Shown here: positions 18,760-28,623 of the stretch, in pieces
Layout: every line of letters starts with the position of its first letter
Numbering within the stretch: position 1 is the stretch's first letter
The notes under the pieces: model-generated
What the model was told of the DNA's origin: nothing
What the model saw: only the letters and a program-made list of their open reading frames with translations
The model's database searches: none
Position numbers and translations under genes: made by a program
Assembly: GCF_009827515.1 (NCBI RefSeq)
Contig: NZ_WTYO01000001.1
Span: 539,501 to 603,500, forward strand
Source of the DNA: Pelagerythrobacter marinus
GTDB taxonomy: Bacteria; Pseudomonadota; Alphaproteobacteria; Sphingomonadales; Sphingomonadaceae
DNA: 64,000 bases
Reading direction: 5' to 3'

Positions 18760-20079
18760 TCACCCGCGCAGCTCGCGCCGGCGCTTTTCCCAGTATTCGA
18801 GCCGCTTGCGCACCTCGCGCTCGAAACCGCGCTCGACCGGCTGGTAATAGGATTGCGGCTCCATCTCCTCGGGCCAGTAATCGGCCCCGGAAAACCCGCC
18901 CTCGGCATCGTGGTCGTAGGCATAGTCCTTGCCGTAACCGATATCTTTCATCAGTCGGGTCGGCGCGTTGAGGATCGACGGCGGGGGCATCAGGCTGCCG
19001 GTTTCCCTCGCGCTGCGCCAGGCGGCCTTCTGCGCCTTGTAGGCGGCGTTCGATTTGGGCGCGGCCGCGCAGTAGAGGCAGGCCTGCACGATCGCCAGCT
19101 CGCCTTCCGGGCTGCCGAGGAACTCGTAGGCATCCTTGGCCGCGAGGCACTGCGCCAGGGCCTGGGGATCGGCCAGCCCGATGTCTTCCACCGCCGCGCG
19201 AACGAGGCGGCGCAGGACGAACAGCGGGTCTTCCCCCGCGACCAGCATCCGCGCGAGGTAATAGAGCGCGGCCTGCGGGTCGGAGCCGCGCAGGCTTTTG
19301 TGCCAGGCGGAAATGAGATTGTAGTGACCCTCGCGGTCCTTGTCGTAAACGGCAACGCGTCGCTGCAGGAAGCTGCCGAGCTCGGCCGGGCCCAACGGTT
19401 CCTCGATCGCCGCGGAATAGAGCGTTTCGGCCTGGTTCAGCAGGAAGCGGCCGTCGCCGTCGGCGCTGGCGACCAGCGCCGCGCGCGCCTCCGCGGTCAG
19501 CGGCAACGGGCCTTCGATCGCCTCCGCCTTGTCCAGCAGCCGGCCGAGCGCCCCGGCATCGAGGCGGTGCAGGATCAGCACTTGCGCGCGGCTGAGCAGC
19601 GCGGCGTTGAGTTCGAAGCTGGGGTTTTCCGTGGTCGCGCCGACCAGAGTCACCGTGCCGCGCTCGACGAAGGGCAGGAAGCCGTCCTGCTGCGCGCGGT
19701 TGAAGCGATGGATCTCGTCCACGAAGAGCAGGGTGCGCTGGCCGGCCCCGGCCGCCTTGTCCGCCTCGGCAAAGGCTTTCTTGAGGTCGGCCACGCCGGA
19801 GAAGACCGCGCTGATCGCGACGAAGCGCATGCCCACGGCATCGGCCAGCAGGCGCGCGATGCTCGTCTTGCCGGTGCCGGGCGGGCCCCACAGGATCATG
19901 CTCGACAGCTTGCCCGCCGCGACCATGCGCCCGATCGCGCCCTCGGCCCCGGTCAGGTGTTCCTGGCCCACGACCTCGTCGAGCGCGCGCGGACGCAAAC
20001 GGTCGGCGAGCGGCGCGTCGGCGCGCGGCTCGTCCGGCGGGGCCTGTTCGGGGAGGGTATCGGGAAAGAGATCGGCCAT
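18760..20079 (-). CDS. rarA: Replication-associated recombination protein A (MgsA/RarA)
   Basis: This is an AAA+ ATPase of the clamp-loader clade that acts at stalled replication forks. The 439-residue length is normal. It has Walker A GPPGTGKT at 65-72, Walker B FVDEIHRFN, sensor 1 TTENPSFELN, and the C-terminal tetramerisation region with ALYYLARML and MKDIGYGKDYAYDHD. The ATG at 20079 starts MADLFPD. It is divergent from padR, with 102 bases between the starts. Confidence 0.95.
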   Translation of the reverse strand: MADLFPDTLPEQAPPDEPRADAPLADRLRPRALDEVVGQEHLTGAEGAIGRMVAAGKLSSMILWGPPGTGKTSIARLLADAVGMRFVAISAVFSGVADLKKAFAEADKAAGAGQRTLLFVDEIHRFNRAQQDGFLPFVERGTVTLVGATTENPSFELNAALLSRAQVLILHRLDAGALGRLLDKAEAIEGPLPLTAEARAALVASADGDGRFLLNQAETLYSAAIEEPLGPAELGSFLQRRVAVYDKDREGHYNLISAWHKSLRGSDPQAALYYLARMLVAGEDPLFVLRRLVRAAVEDIGLADPQALAQCLAAKDAYEFLGSPEGELAIVQACLYCAAAPKSNAAYKAQKAAWRSARETGSLMPPPSILNAPTRLMKDIGYGKDYAYDHDAEGGFSGADYWPEEMEPQSYYQPVERGFEREVRKRLEYWEKRRRELRG

Positions 20080-20131
20080 GCGCCACGCTAGATAGGGGCA
20101 CCGCCGGCGCAGCGCGAGGGCTCTTGTATTT

Positions 20132-20152
20132 CGATAGTTCAAAGATATATCG
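20132..20152. promoter_or_regulatory. Candidate PadR operator
   Basis: CGATA (20132-20136) and TATCG (20148-20152) form an inverted repeat around an AT-rich spacer in an otherwise GC-rich divergent promoter region, 30 bases before the padR start. PadR-family proteins usually bind such palindromes in their own promoter; assignment is by position only. Confidence 0.5.
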
Positions 20153-20181
20153 TAATGCAACGCAGACAAGGATATTGCGCC

Positions 20182-20826
20182 ATGCACAGCGATTGTCATC
20201 ATTACAGTCACCGCCGCGATCCGGGCGCTCGCCGCCGGGCGTGGAAGGCGAGCTTCGGGCCCGGAGGGCCTTTCGGCGCGGGGGGACCTTTCGGCCCGAA
20301 AGGGCCCTTCGGCCCCGGGGGTCCTTTCGGTGCTGGCGGGCCCTTCGGCGGGCGGGGGCAGCGGCGCGGCCGGATGTTCCGCCACGGCGAGCTGCGTCTC
20401 GCGCTGCTCAGCCTCCTCGCCGACCAGCCGCGGCATGGGTACGAGCTGATCAAGGCGATTGAGGAGCGGACCGGGGGCACCTACGCGCCGAGCCCCGGCG
20501 CGGTCTATCCCACGCTGCAACTGCTGGCGGACGAGGGCCTGATCGCCGAGCAGGACGATCCCGGCCCGCGCAAGGCCTTCCGCACCACCGAGGCCGGCCG
20601 GGCCGAACTGTCGGAACGGGCCGAGGAGGTCGAGGCCCTGTTCGCCCGGCTGGGCCGGCACGGCGAAAGCGGTGAAGGCGGGCGGTCGCCCCACCTCTGG
20701 CGCGCGATGGGCAACCTCGCCAACGTGCTGCGCCACCGCGCGAGCGCCGGCAAGCTTGACCAGGCGGCGATCGACTCCATTGTCGACATGATCGACGACA
20801 TGGCCAGGAGGATCGAACGCCTATGA
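20182..20826 (+). CDS. PadR family transcriptional regulator with Gly-Pro-Phe repeat N-terminus
   Basis: The 214-residue protein has a PadR winged helix (MFRHGELRLALLSLLADQPRH, HGYELIKAIEERTGG, PSPGAVYPTLQLL) and a C-terminal helical dimer region. Unusually, residues about 24-60 consist of repeated GPFGxGG units, encoded by imperfect short DNA repeats. The start at 20182 has AAGGA nine bases upstream and is preferred to 20155. It overlaps the DUF2218 gene by 4 bases. Confidence 0.85.
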   Translation: MHSDCHHYSHRRDPGARRRAWKASFGPGGPFGAGGPFGPKGPFGPGGPFGAGGPFGGRGQRRGRMFRHGELRLALLSLLADQPRHGYELIKAIEERTGGTYAPSPGAVYPTLQLLADEGLIAEQDDPGPRKAFRTTEAGRAELSERAEEVEALFARLGRHGESGEGGRSPHLWRAMGNLANVLRHRASAGKLDQAAIDSIVDMIDDMARRIERL

Positions 20827-21143
20827 CAACCCGCAGCAGCGCCAGCGTGCCGACAGCCAGCGGATCCCGCTATCTCCAGCAGCTTTGCAAGCACTGGGCG
20901 CACAACATGACGGTCGAATACGACGCGGCGCAGGGGCGGGTGACTTTCCCGGCCGAGGGCCGCAGCGGCAACTGGGCGGGGGAGGCCGTCCTGACGATGA
21001 CCGCGCGGGCCGAAGCGCTCGACTGCACGATCGCGGCGAGCGAACCCGGCCAGCTGGAAGCGCTCAAGGGCGTCGTCGCGCGCCATCTCGACCGCTTCGC
21101 CTTCCGCGAGGCGCCGCTGGCCTTCGACTGGCGCGACGGCTGA
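20823..21143 (+). CDS. DUF2218 domain protein
   Basis: The 106-residue protein shows SRYLQQLCKHWAHNMTVEYDAAQGRVTF and the ending LDRFAFREAPLAFDW typical of DUF2218. Family members are often encoded beside siderophore or iron genes and PadR regulators; biochemical function is unknown. The ATG overlaps the padR stop, so the two are cotranscribed and PadR may control it. Confidence 0.85.
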   Translation: MTTRSSASVPTASGSRYLQQLCKHWAHNMTVEYDAAQGRVTFPAEGRSGNWAGEAVLTMTARAEALDCTIAASEPGQLEALKGVVARHLDRFAFREAPLAFDWRDG

Positions 21144-21210
21144 CCCGCTGGCGGGCCGGCGGCGGCAGTGGTATCCTGCGCCCCGGGTCGCCGGAGAGGG
21201 GAGAGACAGG

Positions 21211-21690
21211 ATGGAACAGGCCGAACGGGTCGAACAGGCCGAACAGGCAGCCACGGGAACGCCGTGGCACGTGTGGGTCGTCGGCATTCTCGCGACCTTG
21301 TGGAATGCCTTCGGCGCGAACGACTACACGCAGACCCAGATGGGCAACCGCGATTACTTCGCGATGACCGGGTTCGACGCCCAAACGACGGACGCTGCGT
21401 TGCGCTTCTTCGGCGAAATGCCCGCCTGGGCCGACGCCGCCTGGGCGCTGGGCGTCTGGGGCGGGCTGGCCGGATCGATCCTGCTGCTCCTGCGCAGCCG
21501 CTGGGCGATCGCGGCCTTCGCCGCCTCGATCCTGGGGCTCGCGGGATCGTGGATCTTCCAGTTGCAGGCGACCCTGCCGCCCGAGCTGGCGGCGATGAAC
21601 AACGAGGCGATGTTCGCGGTGATCAGCGCGATCGCCCTGCTGCTGTTCTGGTATGCCCTGCGGATGCGCCGGCGCGGCGTCCTGCGCTGA
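21211..21690 (+). CDS. Conserved hypothetical four-helix membrane protein
   Basis: The 159-residue protein has four hydrophobic helices and the motif NAFGANDYTQTQMGNRDY after the first helix. I recall similar sphingomonad proteins without assigned function. The ATG has GGAGAGGGGAGAGACAGG just upstream. It ends directly against the convergent glycosyltransferase gene. Confidence 0.7.
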   Translation: MEQAERVEQAEQAATGTPWHVWVVGILATLWNAFGANDYTQTQMGNRDYFAMTGFDAQTTDAALRFFGEMPAWADAAWALGVWGGLAGSILLLLRSRWAIAAFAASILGLAGSWIFQLQATLPPELAAMNNEAMFAVISAIALLLFWYALRMRRRGVLR

Positions 21691-22854
21691 TCAGCCCGGC
21701 CGGGCGTTCACCAGCCGCAGGTAGCTGTCGGCAACCGCCTGGTTGATCGCGTCCCACGCAAAGCTCTTGCTCCGCGCCTCGCCCGCGGCGCCGTGGCGCG
21801 CGCGCAGGGCCGCGTCGGTGCAATAGGGGGCCAGCGCATCGGCGAAGGCCAGCGGGCAGCCGGGCGGCACGAGGTGCCCGGTCGTGCCGTCCTGCACCAG
21901 GCTGGCGCTGCCGGTGGCGCCGGCCGCGACGACGGGCAGGCCGCAGGCCATCGCCTCCAGCGTGACGTTGCCGAACGTCTCGGTGATCGAGGCGTTGAAG
22001 AACACGTCGCCGCTGGCGAGCGCCCGGCCGAGGTCCGGGCCGGTCTGGAAACCGGCGAAGATTCCCCCGGGCAGGGCACGTTCGAACCACGCGCGGGCCG
22101 GTCCGTCGCCGATCACCAGTACGCGGTGGGCCACCTGGCGCCGGCGCAGTTCGACGATCGCGTCGGCGAATATGTCGAGCCCCTTTTCCATCACCAGGCG
22201 GCCGAGGAAGACGATCGCCACGTCATCGTCCCCGATGCCCAGTTCGCGGCGCCAGGCGAGGTCGCGGCGCGCGGAGGCGAAGACCGTGCGGTCCACCCCG
22301 CGGGTCCAGAGCGAGATGTCGTCGTTCATCCCCTGCTCGCGCAAGGTATCGATCATGCTCTGCGACGGCGCCACCAGCGCGTCGCACCGGCGGTAGTAAC
22401 GGCGCAGGATCGCCTCCAGCGCGGGTTCGGTGAAGCCCAGCCCGTAATAGCGGGGATAGGTCTCGAACCGGGTATGGACCGAGGCGAGAACGGGGATCCC
22501 CCGCGCGCGGGCCCAGCGGACCGCGGCATGACCGGTCAGGTCGGGGGAGGACGTGTGGACGATATTGGGCGCGAAGCGTTCGAGATCGGCCAGGTTGTCG
22601 CGCGACAGGCCGAGGGGGAAGCGATATTCGGGCCGGCCGGGGATGGCGACGCTGGGCACGCCGACCAGGTCGCCGGTGGGGGCGAAGGCCGGCTCTTCCA
22701 CCGTCGGGGCGTAGACGCGCACGGCCGCGCCCTGCCGCAGCAGGTATTCGACCAGCCGGTTGAGCGCCTGGTTCGCCCCGTCGCGAACGTAGTTGTAGTT
22801 GCCGCTGAACAGGGCGATGCGAAGGTCTGCGGTATCCATGGTCGGCACGGCCAT
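21691..22854 (-). CDS. Family 4 glycosyltransferase
   Basis: This GT-B type enzyme of about 387 residues has an N-terminal acceptor domain (LRIALFSGNYNYVRDGANQALNRL) and a C-terminal nucleotide-sugar domain with FLGRLVMEKG, VIGDGPAR and the ITETFGNVTLEAMACGLPVVA motif containing the two conserved Glu residues. Relatives include GtfA/alpha-mannosyltransferase-like proteins that modify lipids. Start at 22854 (MAVPTM) or 22839 (MDTADL) cannot be resolved; neither has a good ribosome site. Confidence 0.85.
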   Translation of the reverse strand: MAVPTMDTADLRIALFSGNYNYVRDGANQALNRLVEYLLRQGAAVRVYAPTVEEPAFAPTGDLVGVPSVAIPGRPEYRFPLGLSRDNLADLERFAPNIVHTSSPDLTGHAAVRWARARGIPVLASVHTRFETYPRYYGLGFTEPALEAILRRYYRRCDALVAPSQSMIDTLREQGMNDDISLWTRGVDRTVFASARRDLAWRRELGIGDDDVAIVFLGRLVMEKGLDIFADAIVELRRRQVAHRVLVIGDGPARAWFERALPGGIFAGFQTGPDLGRALASGDVFFNASITETFGNVTLEAMACGLPVVAAGATGSASLVQDGTTGHLVPPGCPLAFADALAPYCTDAALRARHGAAGEARSKSFAWDAINQAVADSYLRLVNARPG

Positions 22855-22980
22855 AAGCGGAGAGCACGGCATTGGCGAGGGGCTCGCGCGGCAAATCTGC
22901 CCCTTCCTGCGTCCCGCCGGCCAATGTCGCCCGGCCTGTCGATGAAATCGAATGCGGTCCTTGACTTGCTGCGGCGCAAC

Positions 22981-23044
22981 ATTATTGCCGCGCGTGGGCC
23001 ACGCGGTCCCAACGCCGCGCGTGCTCTCTGCAAGGAGAGAATAC
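22981..23044 (+). promoter_or_regulatory. serC leader RNA (serC motif-like) with sequestered ribosome site
   Basis: The leader has a GC-rich hairpin (CGCGT 22991-22995 with ACGCG 23001-23005, alternative longer pairings possible) and, just before the start, CTCTC (23024-23028) pairing with GAGAG (23035-23039), which covers the AAGGAGAG ribosome site. This matches what I recall of the alphaproteobacterial serC RNA motif. A possible promoter (TTGACT near 22963) precedes it. Confidence 0.6.
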
Positions 23045-24172
23045 ATGACTGACCTTACGCCTCCGGCGCGCAAACCTGCGCGGCCGCTGTTCTCCTCTGG
23101 TCCGTGCGCGAAGCCGCCGGGCTGGTCCCTCGAAAAACTGTCTGCCGAATCGCTCGGCCGTTCGCACCGCTCGAAGCTGGGCAAGGCGCGCCTCGCCCAT
23201 TGCATCGATCTGATTCGCGACGTGCTCGAAGTGCCCGAGACGCACCGGATCGGGATCGTACCCGGTTCGGATACCGGCGCGGTCGAAATGGCGATGTGGA
23301 CCATGCTGGGCGCGCGCCCGGTGACGACGATCGCGTGGGAGAGCTTCGGCGAAGGCTGGGTCACCGACGCGGTCAAGCAGTTGCGGATCGATCCGACGGT
23401 GATCCGTGCCGATTACGGGCAGCTGCCCGATCTCGCCCAGGTGGACTGGGGCCACGATGTCATCTTCACCTGGAACGGCACGACCTCGGGCGTGCGCGTG
23501 CCCGATGGCGACTGGATCGCGGCCGACCGCGAGGGGCTGGCCATCGCCGACGCGACGAGCGCGGTCTTCGCGCAGGACATTGCTTGGGACAAAGTCGATG
23601 TCCTGACGTTCTCGTGGCAGAAAGTGCTTGGCGGCGAGGGCGCGCACGGCGTGCTGATCCTGGGCCCGCGCGCGGTCGAGCGGCTGGAAAGCCACACCCC
23701 GCAGTGGCCGCTGCCCAAGGTGTTCCGCCTGACCAAGGGCGGCAAGCTGATCGAGGGGATCTTCCGCGGCGAGACGATCAATACCCCGTCGATGCTGGCG
23801 GTGGAGGATGCGATCTTCGCGCTCGAATGGGGCAAGTCGATCGGCGGGCTTTCCGCGATGAAGGCGCGCGCCGACGCCAATGCCGCGGCGCTCGACGCGA
23901 TCGTGCGCGAGCGCGGCTGGCTCGGCCACCTGGCGGCCGACCCGGCGACGCGGTCGAACACCAGCGTCTGCCTGACGGTCGAGGGCGCGGATAGCGATTT
24001 CGTCAAGAAATTCGCCGCCCTGCTGGAAGAGCACGATGCGGCCTACGACATCGCCGGTTACCGCGATGCGCCGCCGGGCCTGCGCGTCTGGTGCGGCGCC
24101 ACGGTCGACACCGCCGATATTGAGGCGCTCGGCCCCTGGTTCGACTGGGCCTGGGCGACGCTCCGGGCCTGA
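23045..24172 (+). CDS. serC: Phosphoserine aminotransferase
   Basis: SerC transaminates 3-phosphohydroxypyruvate to phosphoserine in serine synthesis (and acts in pyridoxine synthesis). The 375-residue protein is of the archaeal/alphaproteobacterial type, starting MTDLTPPARKPARPLFSSGP, with PLP-lysine motif TFSWQKVLGGEG and ETINTPSMLAVED. The ATG follows the structured leader. serA comes 76 bases later, presumably in the same transcript. Confidence 0.95.
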   Translation: MTDLTPPARKPARPLFSSGPCAKPPGWSLEKLSAESLGRSHRSKLGKARLAHCIDLIRDVLEVPETHRIGIVPGSDTGAVEMAMWTMLGARPVTTIAWESFGEGWVTDAVKQLRIDPTVIRADYGQLPDLAQVDWGHDVIFTWNGTTSGVRVPDGDWIAADREGLAIADATSAVFAQDIAWDKVDVLTFSWQKVLGGEGAHGVLILGPRAVERLESHTPQWPLPKVFRLTKGGKLIEGIFRGETINTPSMLAVEDAIFALEWGKSIGGLSAMKARADANAAALDAIVRERGWLGHLAADPATRSNTSVCLTVEGADSDFVKKFAALLEEHDAAYDIAGYRDAPPGLRVWCGATVDTADIEALGPWFDWAWATLRA

Positions 24173-24248
24173 GCCCCCTTCGCATTTCCGCACGAAATTT
24201 CTGCACGGGCCGCAAGGCATTCCCGCGGGCCCAGCCAAGGAACCGATC

Positions 24249-25844
24249 ATGACCAAGCCCAGAGTTCTCATTTCCGACAAGATGGACCCCAATGCCGCGC
24301 GCATTTTCGCAGAGCGCGGCTGCGCGGTCGACGTGAAGCCCGGCATGACGCCCGAGGAGCTGAAAGCCGTGATCGGCGAGTACGACGGGCTCGCCATTCG
24401 CAGCGCGACCAAGGTGACGCCCGAGATTCTCGACGCCGCGACCAATCTCAAGGTCATCGGCCGCGCGGGGATCGGGGTGGATAACGTCGATATCCCCTAT
24501 GCCAGCGGCAAGGGGGTTGTGGTGATGAACACCCCGTTCGGCAACTCGATCACCACTGCCGAACACGCGATCGCGATGATCATGGCGCTCGCCCGCCAGA
24601 TCCCGGCGGCCAACGCGCGGACCCAGAACGGAGAATGGCCGAAGAACGACTTCATGGGGGTCGAGGTGACCGGCAAGACGCTGGGCCTGATCGGCGCCGG
24701 CAATATCGGCTCTATCGTCGCCAGCCGCGCGCTCGGCCTGCGGATGAAGGTCGTGGCCTTCGACCCGTTCCTGACCGCGGAGCGGGCGGTGGAGCTGGGA
24801 ATCGAGAAGGTCGATCTCGACACCCTGCTCGCGCGGGCGGACTTCATCACGCTGCACACGCCCCTGACCGACCAGACGCGCAATATCCTCAGCGCCGAGA
24901 ACATCGCGAAGACGAAGAAGGGCGTGCGGATCGTCAACTGCGCGCGCGGTGGCCTGATCGACGAAGCGGCGCTGAAGGAAGCGCTCGACAGTGGCCACGT
25001 CGCCGGGGCCGCGCTCGACGTGTTCCAGACCGAGCCGGCGAAGGAATCGCCGCTGTTCGGCACCCCCGGCTTCATCTGCACGCCGCACCTGGGCGCGAGC
25101 ACGACCGAGGCGCAGGTCAACGTCGCGCTGCAGGTGGCGGAGCAGATGTCCGACTATCTCGTCAACGGCGGGGTCACCAACGCGCTCAACATGCCCAGCC
25201 TCAGCGCCGAGGAAGCCCCCAAGCTGCGGCCTTACATGGCTCTGGCGGAACGGCTCGGCAGCCTCGTCGGGCAGCTGGCGCACGGCAATCTCGACAAGAT
25301 CAGCATCGAGCGCGAAGGCGCCGCGGCCGAGCTGGCGGGCAAACCGATCGAGGCGGCCGTGCTGGCCGGGCTGATGAAGCAGTATTCGGACAGCGTGAAC
25401 ATGGTCAACGCACCCTACCTCGCGCGCGAGCGCGGGCTCGACGTGCGGTCGGTGCGGCATGAACGCGACGGGGCCTACAACACGCTGATCCGCGTCACCG
25501 TCGGCACGAGCCAGGGCGACCGCTCGGTCGCAGGGACGCTGTTCGGCAACGCCAATCCGCGCCTGGTCGAGATCTTCGGAATCGGGATCGAGGCCGACCT
25601 CAACGGCGACATGCTCTATATCGTCAACGAGGACGCGCCCGGCTTCATCGGCCGGATCGGGACGCTCCTGGGCGAGAACGGGATCAATATCGGCACCTTC
25701 CACCTCGGCCGCCGGCCGAAGGGCGCCGATGCCGGGGGCGAGGCGGTCCTGCTCCTCTCGGTCGACCAGCCGATCCCGCAGGACGTGGTGAAGAAAGCCA
25801 GCGCGCTGGAAGGCGTGAAGGTGGTCATGCCGCTGGCGTTCTGA
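24249..25844 (+). CDS. serA: D-3-phosphoglycerate dehydrogenase
   Basis: SerA catalyses the first step of serine synthesis. The 531-residue long form has an N-terminal substrate/NAD domain (GRAGIGVDNVD, GLIGAGNIGSIVASRAL, RGGLIDE, and HLGASTTEAQ with the catalytic His), an allosteric substrate-binding domain, and a C-terminal ACT domain (about 455-531) for serine feedback. It is paired with serC. Confidence 0.96.
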   Translation: MTKPRVLISDKMDPNAARIFAERGCAVDVKPGMTPEELKAVIGEYDGLAIRSATKVTPEILDAATNLKVIGRAGIGVDNVDIPYASGKGVVVMNTPFGNSITTAEHAIAMIMALARQIPAANARTQNGEWPKNDFMGVEVTGKTLGLIGAGNIGSIVASRALGLRMKVVAFDPFLTAERAVELGIEKVDLDTLLARADFITLHTPLTDQTRNILSAENIAKTKKGVRIVNCARGGLIDEAALKEALDSGHVAGAALDVFQTEPAKESPLFGTPGFICTPHLGASTTEAQVNVALQVAEQMSDYLVNGGVTNALNMPSLSAEEAPKLRPYMALAERLGSLVGQLAHGNLDKISIEREGAAAELAGKPIEAAVLAGLMKQYSDSVNMVNAPYLARERGLDVRSVRHERDGAYNTLIRVTVGTSQGDRSVAGTLFGNANPRLVEIFGIGIEADLNGDMLYIVNEDAPGFIGRIGTLLGENGINIGTFHLGRRPKGADAGGEAVLLLSVDQPIPQDVVKKASALEGVKVVMPLAF

Positions 25845-25948
25845 CCCGGCCGGAATGCCCGCGGGGTTGACCCGCGGGCGTTCCCGGCACAGGCGGGCCG
25901 CGTAATACGCCGCCGGCGCATCGGGCGCGCGGCAAGGGAAGACATGAC

Positions 25949-27061
25949 ATGACCGATCCCGACGATCTCCTGCCCGAAGGGCTCCAGGATCGCCTCCCGG
26001 CCGAGGCCGCGCGCATGACGGCGGCCATGCGCGGTGCGCTCGACGTGCTCGATTCGCACGGATACGACCGCGTGCGCCCGCCGCTGGTGGAGTTCGAGCA
26101 GTCGCTCGCCGGGCGGATGGACGGGGTCAGGCCGCGGCGCATGTTCCGCTTCGTCGATCCGGCCAGCCTGCGCACGCTGGCCCTGCGCAGCGACATGACG
26201 CCGCAAGTCGGCCGGATCGCCGCCACCCGCCTGGCCGCCGCGCCGCGTCCGCTGCGCCTCAGCTATGCCGGCGAAGTCGTGACGATCAGCGCGGACCAGC
26301 TCGACCCGTCGCGCCAGCGCCTCCAGCTGGGGGCCGAACTGGTCGGCAGCGACGGGGCGGAGGCGGTCGGCGAAGTCGTCGCCGTCGCGCTCGAGGCGCT
26401 GGCCGCGGCCGGCGCCCGGGGAATATCGATCGATTTCACCATGCCCGACCTGGTCGATACCCTGGCCGCGGAGGCGCTGCCCGTGCCGGCCGACCGGATC
26501 GAGGCCATCCGGCGCGAGCTCGACATGAAGGATGCCGGCGCCCTGCGCGAGGCGGGCGGCGAAGGCTACGTGCCTCTGCTCTACGCTGCGGGCGATTTCG
26601 ACGAGGCGATCGCGCGGGTCGCCGCGCTCGACGAAGGGGGCGTGCTCGAAAGCCGCATCGCGGGCCTGCGCCGGGCCGCCGAACGCGTGCCGGCGGGCGT
26701 TCGCTGCACGCTCGACCCGACCGAGCGGCACGGTTTCGAATACCAGTCGTGGTTCGGCTTCACCCTCTATGCCGTCGGCGCGCGCGGATCGGTCGGGCGC
26801 GGCGGAACTTACTGCATTCGCGGCAGCGAGGAACGGGCGACCGGTTTCTCGCTCTACCTCGACGCGCTGCCGGCGGCGGATGCGGGGGAGGCCCCGCGCG
26901 AGGCCCTGTTCCTGCCGCTCGGCCACGACCGCGAGGTCGCCGCGCGGCTGCGCGCGATCGGCTGGCGCACGGTCGCCGCGCTGGCCGAGGGCGAGGACGC
27001 GCGCGCGCTGGGCTGCAGCCACCGGCTGGAAGGCAGCGAGGCGGTGGCTGTCGAGGCATGA
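25949..27061 (+). CDS. hisZ: ATP phosphoribosyltransferase regulatory subunit
   Basis: HisZ is a HisRS paralog that activates the short HisG in histidine synthesis. The 370-residue protein keeps class II synthetase motifs (RPPLVEFEQSL, FRFVDPASLRTLALRSDMTPQVGR), while the tRNA-binding domain is absent. GRGGTYCIRGS near residue 287 is family-like. An ATG preceded by GGGAAGACATGAC gives MTDPDDLLPEGL. No hisG is in the window. Confidence 0.92.
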   Translation: MTDPDDLLPEGLQDRLPAEAARMTAAMRGALDVLDSHGYDRVRPPLVEFEQSLAGRMDGVRPRRMFRFVDPASLRTLALRSDMTPQVGRIAATRLAAAPRPLRLSYAGEVVTISADQLDPSRQRLQLGAELVGSDGAEAVGEVVAVALEALAAAGARGISIDFTMPDLVDTLAAEALPVPADRIEAIRRELDMKDAGALREAGGEGYVPLLYAAGDFDEAIARVAALDEGGVLESRIAGLRRAAERVPAGVRCTLDPTERHGFEYQSWFGFTLYAVGARGSVGRGGTYCIRGSEERATGFSLYLDALPAADAGEAPREALFLPLGHDREVAARLRAIGWRTVAALAEGEDARALGCSHRLEGSEAVAVEA

Positions 27062-27164
27062 CGCGCGCCCGCCGCCGATCGCCGCGGCTTGACTCGCGCA
27101 CCGCCCGCGCTCTAACGCGCGCGGCGCATTCGGGGCCGGCTCGGCCCCTCCATTCCCGTCCCCT

Positions 27165-27210
27165 GGTCGAGTCCTGTCGAAGGACCATGAGGATTTCCCC
27201 GGCAGGGGAA
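27165..27210 (+). repeat. Intergenic hairpins before purA
   Basis: TGGTC and GACCA flank an inner GTCC/GGAC pair (about 27165-27186), and TTCCCC (27195-27200) pairs with GGGGAA (27205-27210). The first resembles a scattered GTCGAAGGAC-type repeat of sphingomonad genomes (recollection). The second hairpin lies directly before the purA ribosome site GAGGTG and could affect its translation. Confidence 0.45.
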
Positions 27211-27221
27211 GAGGTGCAAGC

Positions 27222-28511
<1,290 letters not shown>

Positions 28512-28581
28512 CGGCGCGCGCCGGGGCGACCGGGACGAGGCGCCTGCCGCGATAGCTCCATTCTTGACTTAATCCTGTTTT

Positions 28582-28596
28582 GTTCTAGCTGTGTTC
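28582..28596 (+). promoter_or_regulatory. LexA (SOS) box, GTTC-N7-GTTC
   Basis: GTTC at 28582-28585 and 28593-28596 with a 7-base spacer match exactly the alphaproteobacterial LexA operator. A TTGACT -35 candidate is at 28564-28569, which places the box over the -10 region. The gene start is 28 bases downstream. LexA repression with DNA-damage induction is inferred. Confidence 0.7.
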
Positions 28597-28623
28597 TGCG
28601 ATAGGGACACAGGGGAACGACAG

